36,517 nt of DNA from a virus: the IMG/VR virus record IMGVR_UViG_3300010151_007864, positions 1 to 36,517 of that record; one strand, given 5' to 3'. Below, piece by piece: positions 23,397 to 33,681 of this stretch (positions within the stretch are counted from its first letter, which is position 1; each line of letters begins with the position of its first letter). A program made the translations under genes and the position numbers. The notes beneath the pieces were generated by a model. The model had not been told where the DNA came from. It saw only the letters and a program-made list of their open reading frames with translations, and did no database searches.

Positions 23397-24889
23397 TGGC
23401 AGTCAGAAGATTTAAATCAACAAAAGATAATACAATTACAAATGCGTATAAAGAGAATTTAACTACTCGTGGCACCGGCTCCAATATGGGTGCATCTGAT
23501 ATTGTTGAAGTTTTTAGTATTTATGGTCAAGCATCAGCAACATCGGGTGAATTATCAAGAGCTTTAATGGAGTTTGATATTGCAACATTATCCGCGTCAA
23601 GAGATGATGGTAATATCCCAGCATCAGGCTCTGTCGATTTTTACTTGAGAGTATATAACGCGGAGCATTCATCTGCAACCCCAACGGATTTTACTTTAAC
23701 AGTCGCTGCAATATCCCAGTCTTGGGCAGAGGGGATTGGGTTAGATATGGATGATTACTCTGATACTGGTGTTTCAAACTGGATCAAGGCGGCTTCCTCG
23801 ACAAACTGGACCACTTTTCACGGAGATGTTGAGGGTGGTTCTTTTCATACTGGCTCGGCAGCAGTTACCTCAAGCCAGTTTTTTGCAGAGGGTACAGAAG
23901 ATTTAGAAATAAATGTTACAAGGCACGTTGAAGAGTGGCTAAACAACAAAACTGGTAGTTATGGCTTTGGTATATTTTTAACATCTTCTTTGGAAGACGC
24001 TGAAACTTCTTATTATACAAAAAAATTCTTTGCAAAAGACAGTCAATACTTTTTGAAAAGACCAGTAATTGAAGCACGTTGGAATGATTCAAGATATGAT
24101 GACTCTTCCAGTTTTTATCTCAGTTCTTCAAGAGTGCCCGCAGCAGACAACCTAAATACTCTTTATTTTTATAACTATGTTAGGGGACAACTACAAGATA
24201 TTCCAGGTCTTGGAGCGGATAACAAGATATATGTCAGTGTCTATTCAGGTTCAAACTCGGCACCAGCAGGAAATAAATTGCAGCTTCCTATTGGTGGTGG
24301 AGTGGTAGTTAGCAACGATACTAATGCAACTGGAAGCAAGGTCTCAACAGGTATATATTCAGCCTCTTTTGCATACTCTAATTTAAATGTTACTGAACTT
24401 TATCCAGTGTGGCATAGCGGCTCAACAGAGTACTTAACAGCTTCTGCCGTGTCGGTTAAAACATTTGATACTCAAATATCTTATCCTATCAACTCTTATA
24501 AAACAAATATTACAAACTTACAAGCTGAATATGGTGCAACAGACACTGCACATTTAAGAGTCTTTGTACAAAACAAAAATTTTCAAGCAACTGTGTATAC
24601 AGTTGCTTCAACAATGGTTGAGCCCACAATAATTGAAAAAATGTATTATAAAGTCCAAAGATTTGTAGACGAAGAAGTCGTAATCAATTACGGGACAGGT
24701 TCTGGGAATCTTGGCTATTCACAACTTTCATATGATTCTGCTGGAAATTATTTTGATTTAGATATGAGCATCTTTGAGCCTGATTTTTCATATCAAATTA
24801 GTTTTTTAATTAATGACGCAGGTAATCACTATGAACTCAAGGATAAATTTAAATTTAGAATAATTGATGAAAATGACCTGCCGGGTTGA
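23396..24889 (+). CDS. Beta-rich structural protein with DNRLRE-like domain
   Basis: A 497-residue protein. The first 230 residues resemble the DNRLRE/CBM96-type jelly-roll. DNTITNAY is at the start, LSRALMEFDIATL gives the R-x-L-x-x-F-D pattern, SVDFYLRVYNAEH is a core strand, and INVTRHVEEWLNNKTGSYGF supplies the V-T-x-x-V-x-x-W segment. The remainder shows Ig-like strands (LYPVWHSGSTEYLTA, SYQISFLINDAGNHYEL). Ser/Thr/Gly-rich composition and position after gp6 suggest a baseplate-exposed, perhaps glycan-contacting, component. The domain call is by pattern and moderate; no exact T4 counterpart is evident. Confidence 0.65.
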   Translation: MAVRRFKSTKDNTITNAYKENLTTRGTGSNMGASDIVEVFSIYGQASATSGELSRALMEFDIATLSASRDDGNIPASGSVDFYLRVYNAEHSSATPTDFTLTVAAISQSWAEGIGLDMDDYSDTGVSNWIKAASSTNWTTFHGDVEGGSFHTGSAAVTSSQFFAEGTEDLEINVTRHVEEWLNNKTGSYGFGIFLTSSLEDAETSYYTKKFFAKDSQYFLKRPVIEARWNDSRYDDSSSFYLSSSRVPAADNLNTLYFYNYVRGQLQDIPGLGADNKIYVSVYSGSNSAPAGNKLQLPIGGGVVVSNDTNATGSKVSTGIYSASFAYSNLNVTELYPVWHSGSTEYLTASAVSVKTFDTQISYPINSYKTNITNLQAEYGATDTAHLRVFVQNKNFQATVYTVASTMVEPTIIEKMYYKVQRFVDEEVVINYGTGSGNLGYSQLSYDSAGNYFDLDMSIFEPDFSYQISFLINDAGNHYELKDKFKFRIIDENDLPG

Positions 24890-24921
24890 TGAAAACTTAA
24901 CAACAAAATAATTATAAAGAT

Positions 24922-27900
24922 ATGGGTACAAAAAGTTTTTTTAATAAGCAAAAGTCACAAGAAGTAAAAATTCGCGGACAAAAGAAATCAACAATCGATA
25001 ATGTAAAGCAAAATGTCGAGTCTGTTGAATATATAAAAGAATATTCAATAGATAAGTTGGATTTTGCCCCTCAGCTTGATTTTGAAAATCCTGCAAACTT
25101 TGTAAAGTACGGTTCTGCTGAAGACTACTATGTAGATTTGGTGGATAGTGTCATTCAGGCATATCCATATGATGGATCTCTTGCGGAAAGATTAAAATAT
25201 CGCAATGGACTCGTTGCAATCCAAAAGCACGAATTTGATAAAAATTATCCAAGATCTGTTGGCTATGCCGACTTTGGGGATGAAAGCTTTCTTGCTTCGC
25301 TCGGTACACCGTTTACAGTAGGAGATATTACTTTTACTCTTGGTGAAAGTTCTACTGATCATTATATCATTACAGACAACTATTCAAATAATTTAGTTTA
25401 TAATGCCGGGTCACAACAGGTTGGAAGTATAGAAATCGACTTCTCTGTTGGTGCCACTGTTGAGTTATGGATGAAGAAGGATACTTTTCCAGATTCATCA
25501 GAAACCCAAAATGAAGTAGTCTTTTCAATTAGCAACACTGATCATACAATAAATGATCTATTTCAGATAACAACAGATGTTACAGGTTCGGGAAGAGAAA
25601 AATTATATGCTACTTTCTCTAAAACTGCGGCGTTTACACCAGAGTTTGTTTATGAATTTGATACTGGCATTTCGGGATCTACTGGGAATGGCTTGGCAGA
25701 TGGAAACTGGCACCACTATGCCTTTTCTTTCTCTACAAGCTCAACTGGTTATATTGGTGAATTTTATGTTGATGGACATTTTCGTGAGAAAAAATTCTAT
25801 ACCAAAGGTAGTCCCGATCATTATCTAACAGGGACATTGGACGCTACGGTTGGCGCATCTTCTTTAAGTGCCTATCTTGGTGATGGTGGTCTGCTCGGAT
25901 CTGTTGATGAAGTTCGCTTATGGAAAACTACAAGAAATGCTAAAGAAATTGGTATTAATTACTTTTATGATATCGGCGGCGGTGGTAATACTGATACTGC
26001 AAAGGTAAATGATAATAGCCCGCTTGGACTGTCTTTATATTATAAATTCAATGAAGGTAATACTGGAGTAACTGCAACTGACAGTATTGTGCTTGATTCC
26101 TCTGGTCGTCTAACCAATGGTGTATGGGTCGGCTACTCAGCCGGTTCAAGAGCGACCGGTTCAGCAATAATAGAATCAGGAACTACAACTGAGGTTGGCG
26201 ATCCAATTATCTATTCAACACATCCAAGTGTTGTTTCCTATAAGGCTGATAAGATTATTTCGGGTTCTGCATACGATGCCAACAACTTGGGCAGCACATA
26301 CAATATGATGCCGCAGTGGATAAGGGACGAGGACGCCGCCAACGGGCTTTTAATCCGTAAGATGACCCAAGTTATGTCGAGCTACTTAGACACGCTCTAC
26401 GGTCAAATTACGGCGATTACAGAGCTACAAGATGGTTCTTATGTTAGTGGCTCAAATGCGAAACCCAATCCTTTCTCAAAAAGAAATTTAACATCTTATG
26501 GGTTTGATATTCCTGATGTGTTTATTGACCCAGAAATTATCGAAGAGATTTATTTTAAAGACGAAAAAAGGCTTTATGAGGATAAACTTTTTAATTTAAA
26601 AAATTTAATCTTTCAAAATATTTTTAATAATTTAAATTATATCAACAAGTCTAAAGGAACTGAAAAGTCTTTCAGAAACTTATTTAGATGCTTTGGTGTC
26701 GATGATGAGCTTGTTCGATTAAATATGTATTCTGACAACCAGCAATACGAAATTAGAGAAAATTATGAAACTTCACAGATTAAAAGAAATGTTATTGATT
26801 TATCAGGATATAATGATGGTCAAAACAGAGAAGTTGTTTTATATCAGTTTGCCGATGCGACAAAAAACATTTCTGAAACTGGTGATAATGGATATATTCC
26901 ATCATCATCTAATGCCTATATCCCATTGACATTCGAAGGTCAGTTTCAGTTTCCAAAATTTGTAGATTTTCCAAACGGTTATTTAGACAAATTAACAAGA
27001 TCTTCTTTATTTGGTGTTCATAGTGCAAGTAACGATACTGCCCAGACAACGATTCCATCTGATGATTTATATTTTAAAGTATATGCAGATACAAATAGTT
27101 TAAATAAAACACAATTTACACTGGAGACTAATATTGCTTCGGTCGGTTCTTTAACCTCTTCTTTTTATGAAAATGTATATGATAACACAGAATGGACTTT
27201 TGCCGTTAGGACTAAGCCAAGAGAGTATCCATACGCTCAAGAGATTACAGCATCTGATGTATTCGATTTAGAATTTTATGGCGTAAATTATGTTGCAGGT
27301 TATAAACTACATGAATTTAGTACCTCCGCAGAAATTAACCTATCAAATGATATTGGTCAATTTATTACAGGGTCAAATAAAAGATTATACGTCGGCGCAG
27401 ATCGAGAAAATATAACTGGGTCTTTAAACTACAAATCCAATACAAGGGTGGTCTCTTCAAGAATTTGGTTTGATTATTTAACAAATATAGAATTAAGCAA
27501 TCATGCAAGAGATGTTAGTAGTTTTGGCCGTTTAAGCCCTTATAAAAATTCTTTTATTTTTGAGGGTCAAGAGTCAGAAAACTATATCCCAAAAATTGAA
27601 ACCTTGGCCCTTCACTGGAATTTTGAAAATATAACAGGTTCAAACTCAAGTGGTAAATTCTTAATTCAAGATACTACTTCAGGTTCTAATACTGATATAG
27701 ATAATCGATATGCGGCTGGCGACTACTCCAGATGTGTTGGAGCAAATTATAGTGGTCAAGGTGCGGGAGTTACAGCAGGCTCAACAAAAGTTGTAGATTT
27801 CTTATTTGTGGATGCAGCTAAACAACAGCTACCAGAAAACCTTTATAGTTCAGACTTGGTAGAGATTAGAGAAGGGGACGATAATTTATTTACCAGAGAA

Positions 27901-30900
27901 AGTCGCCCAAGCAAATACTACTTTGCAGTTGAAACAAGTTTATATGATACTATTTCAAGAGAAATGCTTGGATTTTTTGCTTCAATTAATGATTTTAATA
28001 GCTTAATTGGTAATCCTGTCAATATGTATAGGCCAAATTATAAAGCTTTAGAAAAATTAAGGGGCCTTTTCTTTGAAAATATCCAAAACAATCCTGATTT
28101 AGACAAGTTTGTAAATCTTTATAAATGGATCGATGGAGCGTTAGATAGCGTTATAGCTAATTTAATTCCAGCATCTGCAAGGACTTCAGATAAAGTTAGA
28201 AATATTGTCGAAAGTCATATTTTAGAAAGAAGTAAATATATCCATAAATATGTTGCTTTAAAAGGGTATAAAAAAGAAGATTTTATTAAGCAAGACCCAA
28301 ATATAGAAATAACTGATACAACGCCAACTGGCAAACCTGTTATAGAATTTCCAATTGGAATAGATATTGGTGGTCCAATCCAGAATGATATAAATGTAGC
28401 AAGAAAAGTTCCTGAAGAAATAAGAAAGGGAAAAGTAAGAGATCGAGGTTCTTTAAGACCCAAGCCCTCTGCCTCTGAAATACCGTTAAAGACGAGAGAG
28501 GTTATTGCACCAGCAAGTCCATTAGCTACAAAGCAGGGTGAAGCCCCCTTCTGGTTCAGAACGAGGGCCAATAGAGGTACAGGCGAAATTTTATCAACCG
28601 GTAATGATAGTGTTGATTGGAATAGAATTCAAATAAAGGCAAATCAATCTCAGATTGCAACAGGTTCACGACAATCTCCATTTGTTTTTAGGGTGGATGC
28701 AACAAGGGCAATCGGAACTAATGTTGGATTTGCTGGTGAGAATAGAAAAAATTATTTTCCAAATTCTTTTAACTTGTCAAGTGGGACTGTTGGACAAGAT
28801 GGCCTTTCTTTAGAAGTTCAAAAAACCATAACAAATATAGATGGCAAACCATATTATGATTACGAAGACGCAAGAGACGAAACCTATGATAATAATCGCT
28901 TGACTCCTCTTAATATCTTTGACGAAACAAACTCTAAAAAACTACCAGGACAAAACTACTTGCCTTTTGATGTATTAAGTGCTTCAAATGTTGTTGCTCC
29001 GTATCAACAATATCTATTTGACAGAGGGTTTGAAGTAAAGGTTGAATCAAAACATAGAGATTATAATGGGGCAGAGGGTAGTAACCTTCAAGGCCCATTC
29101 ACAAAAGAGCATGTCGGTGGCTACATGTATCGCCACGGAAATCTCTTAGAGACTGACCCGATTGTTAGAAAAGAGGGCTATCAATTTAATGTTGTAGAAA
29201 ATCAAACAATTCATATCAACAGTCCAAGAATGGTTAGTGGTTCAACTCCTGAACCAGAATTCACAAAAGACAGGCCATTGGGCCACTGGTTGAGGGATAC
29301 GGCAGCAAAAAGGCCGGTTAATATTAAAAATATTAGTGGTTCAAATTATTTTTACGATTATGAAATTGTTCAAACAAGCGGTCGCTTAGAAAATAACAGA
29401 TATTATGTAAAATCTAATGGATACACTGGAACAGTAGATAATGCGAGTAATATATCATATGATGATGCTGGAACGTTTTTCTACAAAGACTTTAGAATTT
29501 TAAATCGCGATACAACGGGTAGTAATAATTTTATCATTGTTAATAGGTTTAGTGCCCCAGGCGGCCCAGAAGTTAATTCGCTTGCCTTTTTAGATGTTGA
29601 GGCCGCAGAATACTCAGTATACAATAATTTAAATTACAGAAATGTTATTGTCAGGATGGAAAATAATAAATTATTGGTAAGACACGCTTTGAGCGGTGGG
29701 TACGATTCTGTTTTATTACAGCCAACAGGGGCTTTTTATAAAACTCCCCGAAATGGAATATACAAAATATCTGCCTCACTGGAAACACCAGAAACAATTT
29801 TTGATAACTCATATATTGGACATGGAATTCCAAGAACTGATGTGCAATATCGTTGGGTCGCAAGTTCGTGGATTGCAAGAAAGACAGGTTATCCAAATTC
29901 TGCTACTTTAAATTCGACCGAAGGGTTATTAACGGCGAGCGGGAGAAATCCAGCGTTTGGTCAGAATCAAAGTGATTTTGATTATAATATTTCATCCAGT
30001 GATTACTCGCCAATATATGGAAGATTGTATTCAGACAACATCAGACATACATCAGAGGGGCATATTGAGTATGGTGTAGGTGGCAGTGTCCCGGTCTCTG
30101 TTGCTTTTAACGCAACCAATTATATTGTTGTTGGCGATATAGATTTGGACAGAAACTTATTTACAACTGCATCAACATCTGATGGCCCAGGTGATTATTA
30201 CAGCTTACCTGATTTTGATGCAGACACTGCTCCATTTTTACTAAATGGATTATTGTTAAGCAATAATGGCCCATATCAACACCCAACCTTTAAACAGATT
30301 AGAGGTGGCGAACATCGTGTTGGTAGAGAATTTTGGCAACAAAACATTTACAGAAATCAAATAGATGTGTTGAGTGATGATCGACAGAGAAGACTTCGTT
30401 TTGGCGAGCAGTATTCAATAAATCAGGCCCCTGTAACTGCTAAGTTTAAACCAATCAGACAGTTTGTAGATGAAGGGACTGGATCAATTCAATATGAGCT
30501 TGGTAATGATTTACATTATTATGCTAACACTTATGATGTTAGCTCCAATGAAATAAAAGATTACAATTTGGAAATGGGTGCCTCAACAGTTGATATAAAT
30601 AAAACTGATTTTTATAGATTTAGTCAGAAATTTAATATCATAAACTATAAAGAAGCTGTATACCCAAAAGATGAGAATATCTATAAAGAAGAAACAAGAG
30701 AACGACTTAACTATCTCTCTTTCTGGGTTAATGATATTTTAGATATTAGAACTGCGGATTCAATTACAAACTCGCAAGGCTATTTAATAAATGCCAGTCA
30801 GTGGCCTATGGATGTCAGTACATCTGGTTCTAATCAAGCTGAAACCTCTGGCGAATTAATGAGAAATACGGGCTCAACAGGCGTAGGATTGGCTGAAAAT

Positions 30901-33663
30901 GAAGCAAACGCTAGATATTCATTTAATATGGGTGAGTGTCGTCCAAAAAATACAGTACAGTCTCAAGCAGGTACAGGGGCTTTTTATACAACTTATGGTG
31001 AGTTTTCTGTGGATACGAGATTAATTGGCCAAGATGAGACAATTATTCCAGAGTTTGTAATTTCTGATTTTATTAATACTGTTATAGTGGATAATAATGG
31101 AGATTTCTTAAATGAGAGTCTTTATGAATTTAGTTTGACAGGAAGTGATAGCTTGGCTGGTAATTCTTTTGCGGAAAGATACGGTAAAACAGAAAAGACT
31201 ACTTATCTTAAACAGTTAAAAGATTTTTATGGGGAGCCCACAGCCATTAGGTTGAGTTTCGATACGACTAAAAAATTATTACCAAAAACAGGTTTTTATC
31301 CACAACAAAGAGTTATTCAATTAGCACAGCAATTTTCAGCATCGCATGCCAATTCAACCTACGTCGAGTTAGGCGGCACAGGGAACTCATCGGTCCCATT
31401 GGGATCAGATGCAACACAGGAAACGACACTCATTCCATTTTGGTCACCGGGTATTGGTTTAAATTCCATTAAAGCTGGTTATGCAGTAGAATTTCCTTAC
31501 AAATCAGGTTCAGCGGGTAATCCGGCACCAGATATAAATACTGCTTATGACTCAACTGCGCCTTTTGAAGCGATCATAAATCCTAATGAATATGTTAGTA
31601 CGATAACCCATATAACTAATAATGGAAGCGCTCCTCTCAATAGCAGTGGGTCCGTGAATAAGAGTGATGGTGTTTATGAATTAATGGCTCATAATTTTTT
31701 TGCAGAAGTACCTGACTTTTTCTTATCCGATTTGGCAACTTTTAAATCTTCCCCAGAAGCCCAATGGACTTTTGAGGGACCACTTTCCTCAAGTAGTGGT
31801 ATTAAAAAATTTGCAATGGATATTGTTATTGAAAATCCAGCTAGTTTCGTGCAGTATGGAAATGGTGCAGCTTTTGGTACCTTCCCATATAATCATCACT
31901 GCCCACCAGGGTATTATTTTAATAATGATGCTGCATCCCCAAGTGAATACTGTTTGGGCGGCCTGATGAACGCTGGCTCGGACCGAGCGTCCTTCACAAA
32001 AGCTACTTTGATTTTCGACCCCACAAATCTAATTTCTACAACAAGTAGAGCGGGGCAGACAAGGTTTAGTTTAGCAGACGTTGTTGCCAATTCAACAATA
32101 GAACATCAAAATTATTTATCAAATTCAATTAAGTTTATGAAAATTACTGCAAGCCTTGATTTATTTGAGGTAGATAAGGAAAATAGATGGATAATTCGTT
32201 CAAAATGGGAATGCCCAGTCCTTAACTTTAACAACGTCGCTACATCGTCAGACGGCGGCGTTGGTGCGACAAGGGGTATGTGGCATCAATATGGGACACT
32301 TGCAAGTTCCAACCCAAGAGAGCGAGTTCATGTTAGATTGGAAGAATCTCAAATTAGCAATGTTGCTTTAACGGGCTCGTTAATTCAGGCTGTTGGGTTT
32401 GAAACTACAGCAAAAGGCTTTGGAGGTATTAAGCCCCGCCAAATTATTGAAGAGGCTATCTGTGCAGTTCCATTCTTTGTTGATTGTGAAACTGGTGAGG
32501 AAAACTTCTTTGAATTGCCAATAAACATTTTTGAAAGCAGATATACTTCTGTCAGAACAAATAAAATTACAGAAGATTCTATTTCAGATATGATTACCAA
32601 AATGGATAAATATGTTTTGCCCCCGGTTTATGATTTTGTTCATACAAGAGATGGTGCAAGACAGATTATCAGAGATAAACAGTCCTTTGAGCCCACCTAT
32701 CCGCCATTTGCCATGTACTTTTTTGAATTTTCAAGCGATCTGACAAAACAAGACTTGGCAAATATTTGGCAGGGGGTGATGCCAACTATTGCAACACAAG
32801 CTGAAAAACAGAAAGTAACTTTAGAGCACCCAATCGCAGATGGTGAGCTTTTATCGCCAACTATTTTTAAATATAATGGATTAAAATCAATTCCAAACGA
32901 TATTAAATGGAAAATATTTAAAGTTAAAAAGAGGGCAAATTATGATTATTACAAAATGCTTGAAAATAAAACAGGCGTTAGGGCTTATAAATCATCAGGG
33001 GCTAGCCGCTTTTCGTTTAATTACCCATACGATCAATTTAGTTTAGTAGAACTGGGGAAGATGGATGTTGAATTTGAGGTTCGCAATGATAGTCCAGACA
33101 GAATTAGACAAATTACAGGTGGCGGTTATATAAAACCAGAAGATGTTTTGGTCGAAGCTATTAATCTAGGCCAGCCAATTCAGATTACTTCTGAGCCACA
33201 ACCGGCAAGACTTGCTGAAAGAGTGATTAAAAGATGTACCCAGGAAAATTTAAATGAGTTTGAGAGGTTAAGATTTTTGGTTGATTCGGATTTCGCAACT
33301 GCTGAACAGCGAGCAAAATATATCACCTTATCAGAATTATGTGGCATTTCAATAATTACACCCGCGAGAACAACCATTGAGAGGGTGATAGAAAGGGAGT
33401 CTGTGGAAGAAAGAGCGGTTGAAAGAAGGGCTGAAGCCCAAGCCCCTACACAGGCAATCCAAGCAAACACTGGATTAACAATAGGAGCAACAACAATAAA
33501 TGCAGTTAATTTTGATAACGGAAGTAGAATAGTTTGTACAGAATTAGAAATAGGTGAGCTTGATGCATTGCAAACAATTGCAGACGATGTGGGAGTTGAA
33601 GCTTTACCCCTTGACAAAAGAAATAAATACAATGAGCTTGTGCAGAAATGCCAACAAAACTAA
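24922..33663 (+). CDS. Giant baseplate wedge-like protein with LamG-type domain
   Basis: A 2913-residue protein filling 24% of the window. Residues about 150-420 look like a LamG/concanavalin-type domain (VGATVELWMKK, DGNWHHYAFSFSTS, GEFYVDGHF, VDEVRLWKTTRNA). Residues 474-633 (YINKSKGTEKSFRNLFRCFG and flanks) and 1024-1123 (KFVNLYKWIDGALDSVIANL, VESHILERSKY) are helical segments I recall from gp7-position proteins of marine T4-like phages. The long middle is Ser/Thr/Gly/Asn-rich beta. The C-terminus has a charged coil (ERVIERESVEERAVERR) between two Cys-framed repeats. T4 gp7, also after gp6, has 1032 residues, so this may be a fused or expanded wedge protein with an outward sugar-binding module. 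It begins 32 bases after the previous stop. Confidence 0.75.
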   Translation: MGTKSFFNKQKSQEVKIRGQKKSTIDNVKQNVESVEYIKEYSIDKLDFAPQLDFENPANFVKYGSAEDYYVDLVDSVIQAYPYDGSLAERLKYRNGLVAIQKHEFDKNYPRSVGYADFGDESFLASLGTPFTVGDITFTLGESSTDHYIITDNYSNNLVYNAGSQQVGSIEIDFSVGATVELWMKKDTFPDSSETQNEVVFSISNTDHTINDLFQITTDVTGSGREKLYATFSKTAAFTPEFVYEFDTGISGSTGNGLADGNWHHYAFSFSTSSTGYIGEFYVDGHFREKKFYTKGSPDHYLTGTLDATVGASSLSAYLGDGGLLGSVDEVRLWKTTRNAKEIGINYFYDIGGGGNTDTAKVNDNSPLGLSLYYKFNEGNTGVTATDSIVLDSSGRLTNGVWVGYSAGSRATGSAIIESGTTTEVGDPIIYSTHPSVVSYKADKIISGSAYDANNLGSTYNMMPQWIRDEDAANGLLIRKMTQVMSSYLDTLYGQITAITELQDGSYVSGSNAKPNPFSKRNLTSYGFDIPDVFIDPEIIEEIYFKDEKRLYEDKLFNLKNLIFQNIFNNLNYINKSKGTEKSFRNLFRCFGVDDELVRLNMYSDNQQYEIRENYETSQIKRNVIDLSGYNDGQNREVVLYQFADATKNISETGDNGYIPSSSNAYIPLTFEGQFQFPKFVDFPNGYLDKLTRSSLFGVHSASNDTAQTTIPSDDLYFKVYADTNSLNKTQFTLETNIASVGSLTSSFYENVYDNTEWTFAVRTKPREYPYAQEITASDVFDLEFYGVNYVAGYKLHEFSTSAEINLSNDIGQFITGSNKRLYVGADRENITGSLNYKSNTRVVSSRIWFDYLTNIELSNHARDVSSFGRLSPYKNSFIFEGQESENYIPKIETLALHWNFENITGSNSSGKFLIQDTTSGSNTDIDNRYAAGDYSRCVGANYSGQGAGVTAGSTKVVDFLFVDAAKQQLPENLYSSDLVEIREGDDNLFTRESRPSKYYFAVETSLYDTISREMLGFFASINDFNSLIGNPVNMYRPNYKALEKLRGLFFENIQNNPDLDKFVNLYKWIDGALDSVIANLIPASARTSDKVRNIVESHILERSKYIHKYVALKGYKKEDFIKQDPNIEITDTTPTGKPVIEFPIGIDIGGPIQNDINVARKVPEEIRKGKVRDRGSLRPKPSASEIPLKTREVIAPASPLATKQGEAPFWFRTRANRGTGEILSTGNDSVDWNRIQIKANQSQIATGSRQSPFVFRVDATRAIGTNVGFAGENRKNYFPNSFNLSSGTVGQDGLSLEVQKTITNIDGKPYYDYEDARDETYDNNRLTPLNIFDETNSKKLPGQNYLPFDVLSASNVVAPYQQYLFDRGFEVKVESKHRDYNGAEGSNLQGPFTKEHVGGYMYRHGNLLETDPIVRKEGYQFNVVENQTIHINSPRMVSGSTPEPEFTKDRPLGHWLRDTAAKRPVNIKNISGSNYFYDYEIVQTSGRLENNRYYVKSNGYTGTVDNASNISYDDAGTFFYKDFRILNRDTTGSNNFIIVNRFSAPGGPEVNSLAFLDVEAAEYSVYNNLNYRNVIVRMENNKLLVRHALSGGYDSVLLQPTGAFYKTPRNGIYKISASLETPETIFDNSYIGHGIPRTDVQYRWVASSWIARKTGYPNSATLNSTEGLLTASGRNPAFGQNQSDFDYNISSSDYSPIYGRLYSDNIRHTSEGHIEYGVGGSVPVSVAFNATNYIVVGDIDLDRNLFTTASTSDGPGDYYSLPDFDADTAPFLLNGLLLSNNGPYQHPTFKQIRGGEHRVGREFWQQNIYRNQIDVLSDDRQRRLRFGEQYSINQAPVTAKFKPIRQFVDEGTGSIQYELGNDLHYYANTYDVSSNEIKDYNLEMGASTVDINKTDFYRFSQKFNIINYKEAVYPKDENIYKEETRERLNYLSFWVNDILDIRTADSITNSQGYLINASQWPMDVSTSGSNQAETSGELMRNTGSTGVGLAENEANARYSFNMGECRPKNTVQSQAGTGAFYTTYGEFSVDTRLIGQDETIIPEFVISDFINTVIVDNNGDFLNESLYEFSLTGSDSLAGNSFAERYGKTEKTTYLKQLKDFYGEPTAIRLSFDTTKKLLPKTGFYPQQRVIQLAQQFSASHANSTYVELGGTGNSSVPLGSDATQETTLIPFWSPGIGLNSIKAGYAVEFPYKSGSAGNPAPDINTAYDSTAPFEAIINPNEYVSTITHITNNGSAPLNSSGSVNKSDGVYELMAHNFFAEVPDFFLSDLATFKSSPEAQWTFEGPLSSSSGIKKFAMDIVIENPASFVQYGNGAAFGTFPYNHHCPPGYYFNNDAASPSEYCLGGLMNAGSDRASFTKATLIFDPTNLISTTSRAGQTRFSLADVVANSTIEHQNYLSNSIKFMKITASLDLFEVDKENRWIIRSKWECPVLNFNNVATSSDGGVGATRGMWHQYGTLASSNPRERVHVRLEESQISNVALTGSLIQAVGFETTAKGFGGIKPRQIIEEAICAVPFFVDCETGEENFFELPINIFESRYTSVRTNKITEDSISDMITKMDKYVLPPVYDFVHTRDGARQIIRDKQSFEPTYPPFAMYFFEFSSDLTKQDLANIWQGVMPTIATQAEKQKVTLEHPIADGELLSPTIFKYNGLKSIPNDIKWKIFKVKKRANYDYYKMLENKTGVRAYKSSGASRFSFNYPYDQFSLVELGKMDVEFEVRNDSPDRIRQITGGGYIKPEDVLVEAINLGQPIQITSEPQPARLAERVIKRCTQENLNEFERLRFLVDSDFATAEQRAKYITLSELCGISIITPARTTIERVIERESVEERAVERRAEAQAPTQAIQANTGLTIGATTINAVNFDNGSRIVCTELEIGELDALQTIADDVGVEALPLDKRNKYNELVQKCQQN
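33235..33342 (+). repeat. Cys-framed helical repeat, copy 1 (protein level)
   Basis: Encodes residues 2772-2807 of the giant protein: Cys-Thr, an acidic segment with EFERLRFLVDSD, then QRAKYITLSEL and Cys. It shares the pattern C-T-x(n)-E-x3-L-x2-(L/I)-x-D, K-Y-x2-L, C with a second copy 65 residues later. Similarity is seen at protein level only; the DNA has diverged. Confidence 0.55.
33535..33651 (+). repeat. Cys-framed helical repeat, copy 2 (protein level)
   Basis: Encodes residues 2872-2910, close to the C-terminus of the giant protein: Cys-Thr-Glu, GELDALQTIADD, then KRNKYNELVQK and Cys. It matches copy 1 in its ends and in the L-x2-(L/I)-x-D and K-Y-x2-L positions. Confidence 0.55.
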
Positions 33664-33681
33664 TTACTAAAGAGGGTATAT

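Noticed and set aside
28215-28571. A 118-residue open frame on the minus strand
   Set aside because: It is fully inside the giant gene, with no recognisable domain; every convincing gene in the window is on the + strand.
31976-31988. Perfect palindrome GCTCGG-A-CCGAGC
   Set aside because: Short stem within coding sequence, no T-run after it and no counterpart elsewhere; probably a codon coincidence.
33180-33632. A 150-residue open frame on the minus strand
   Set aside because: It lies wholly inside the giant structural gene, is hydrophobic and low-complexity in translation, and is best explained as a shadow of that gene.
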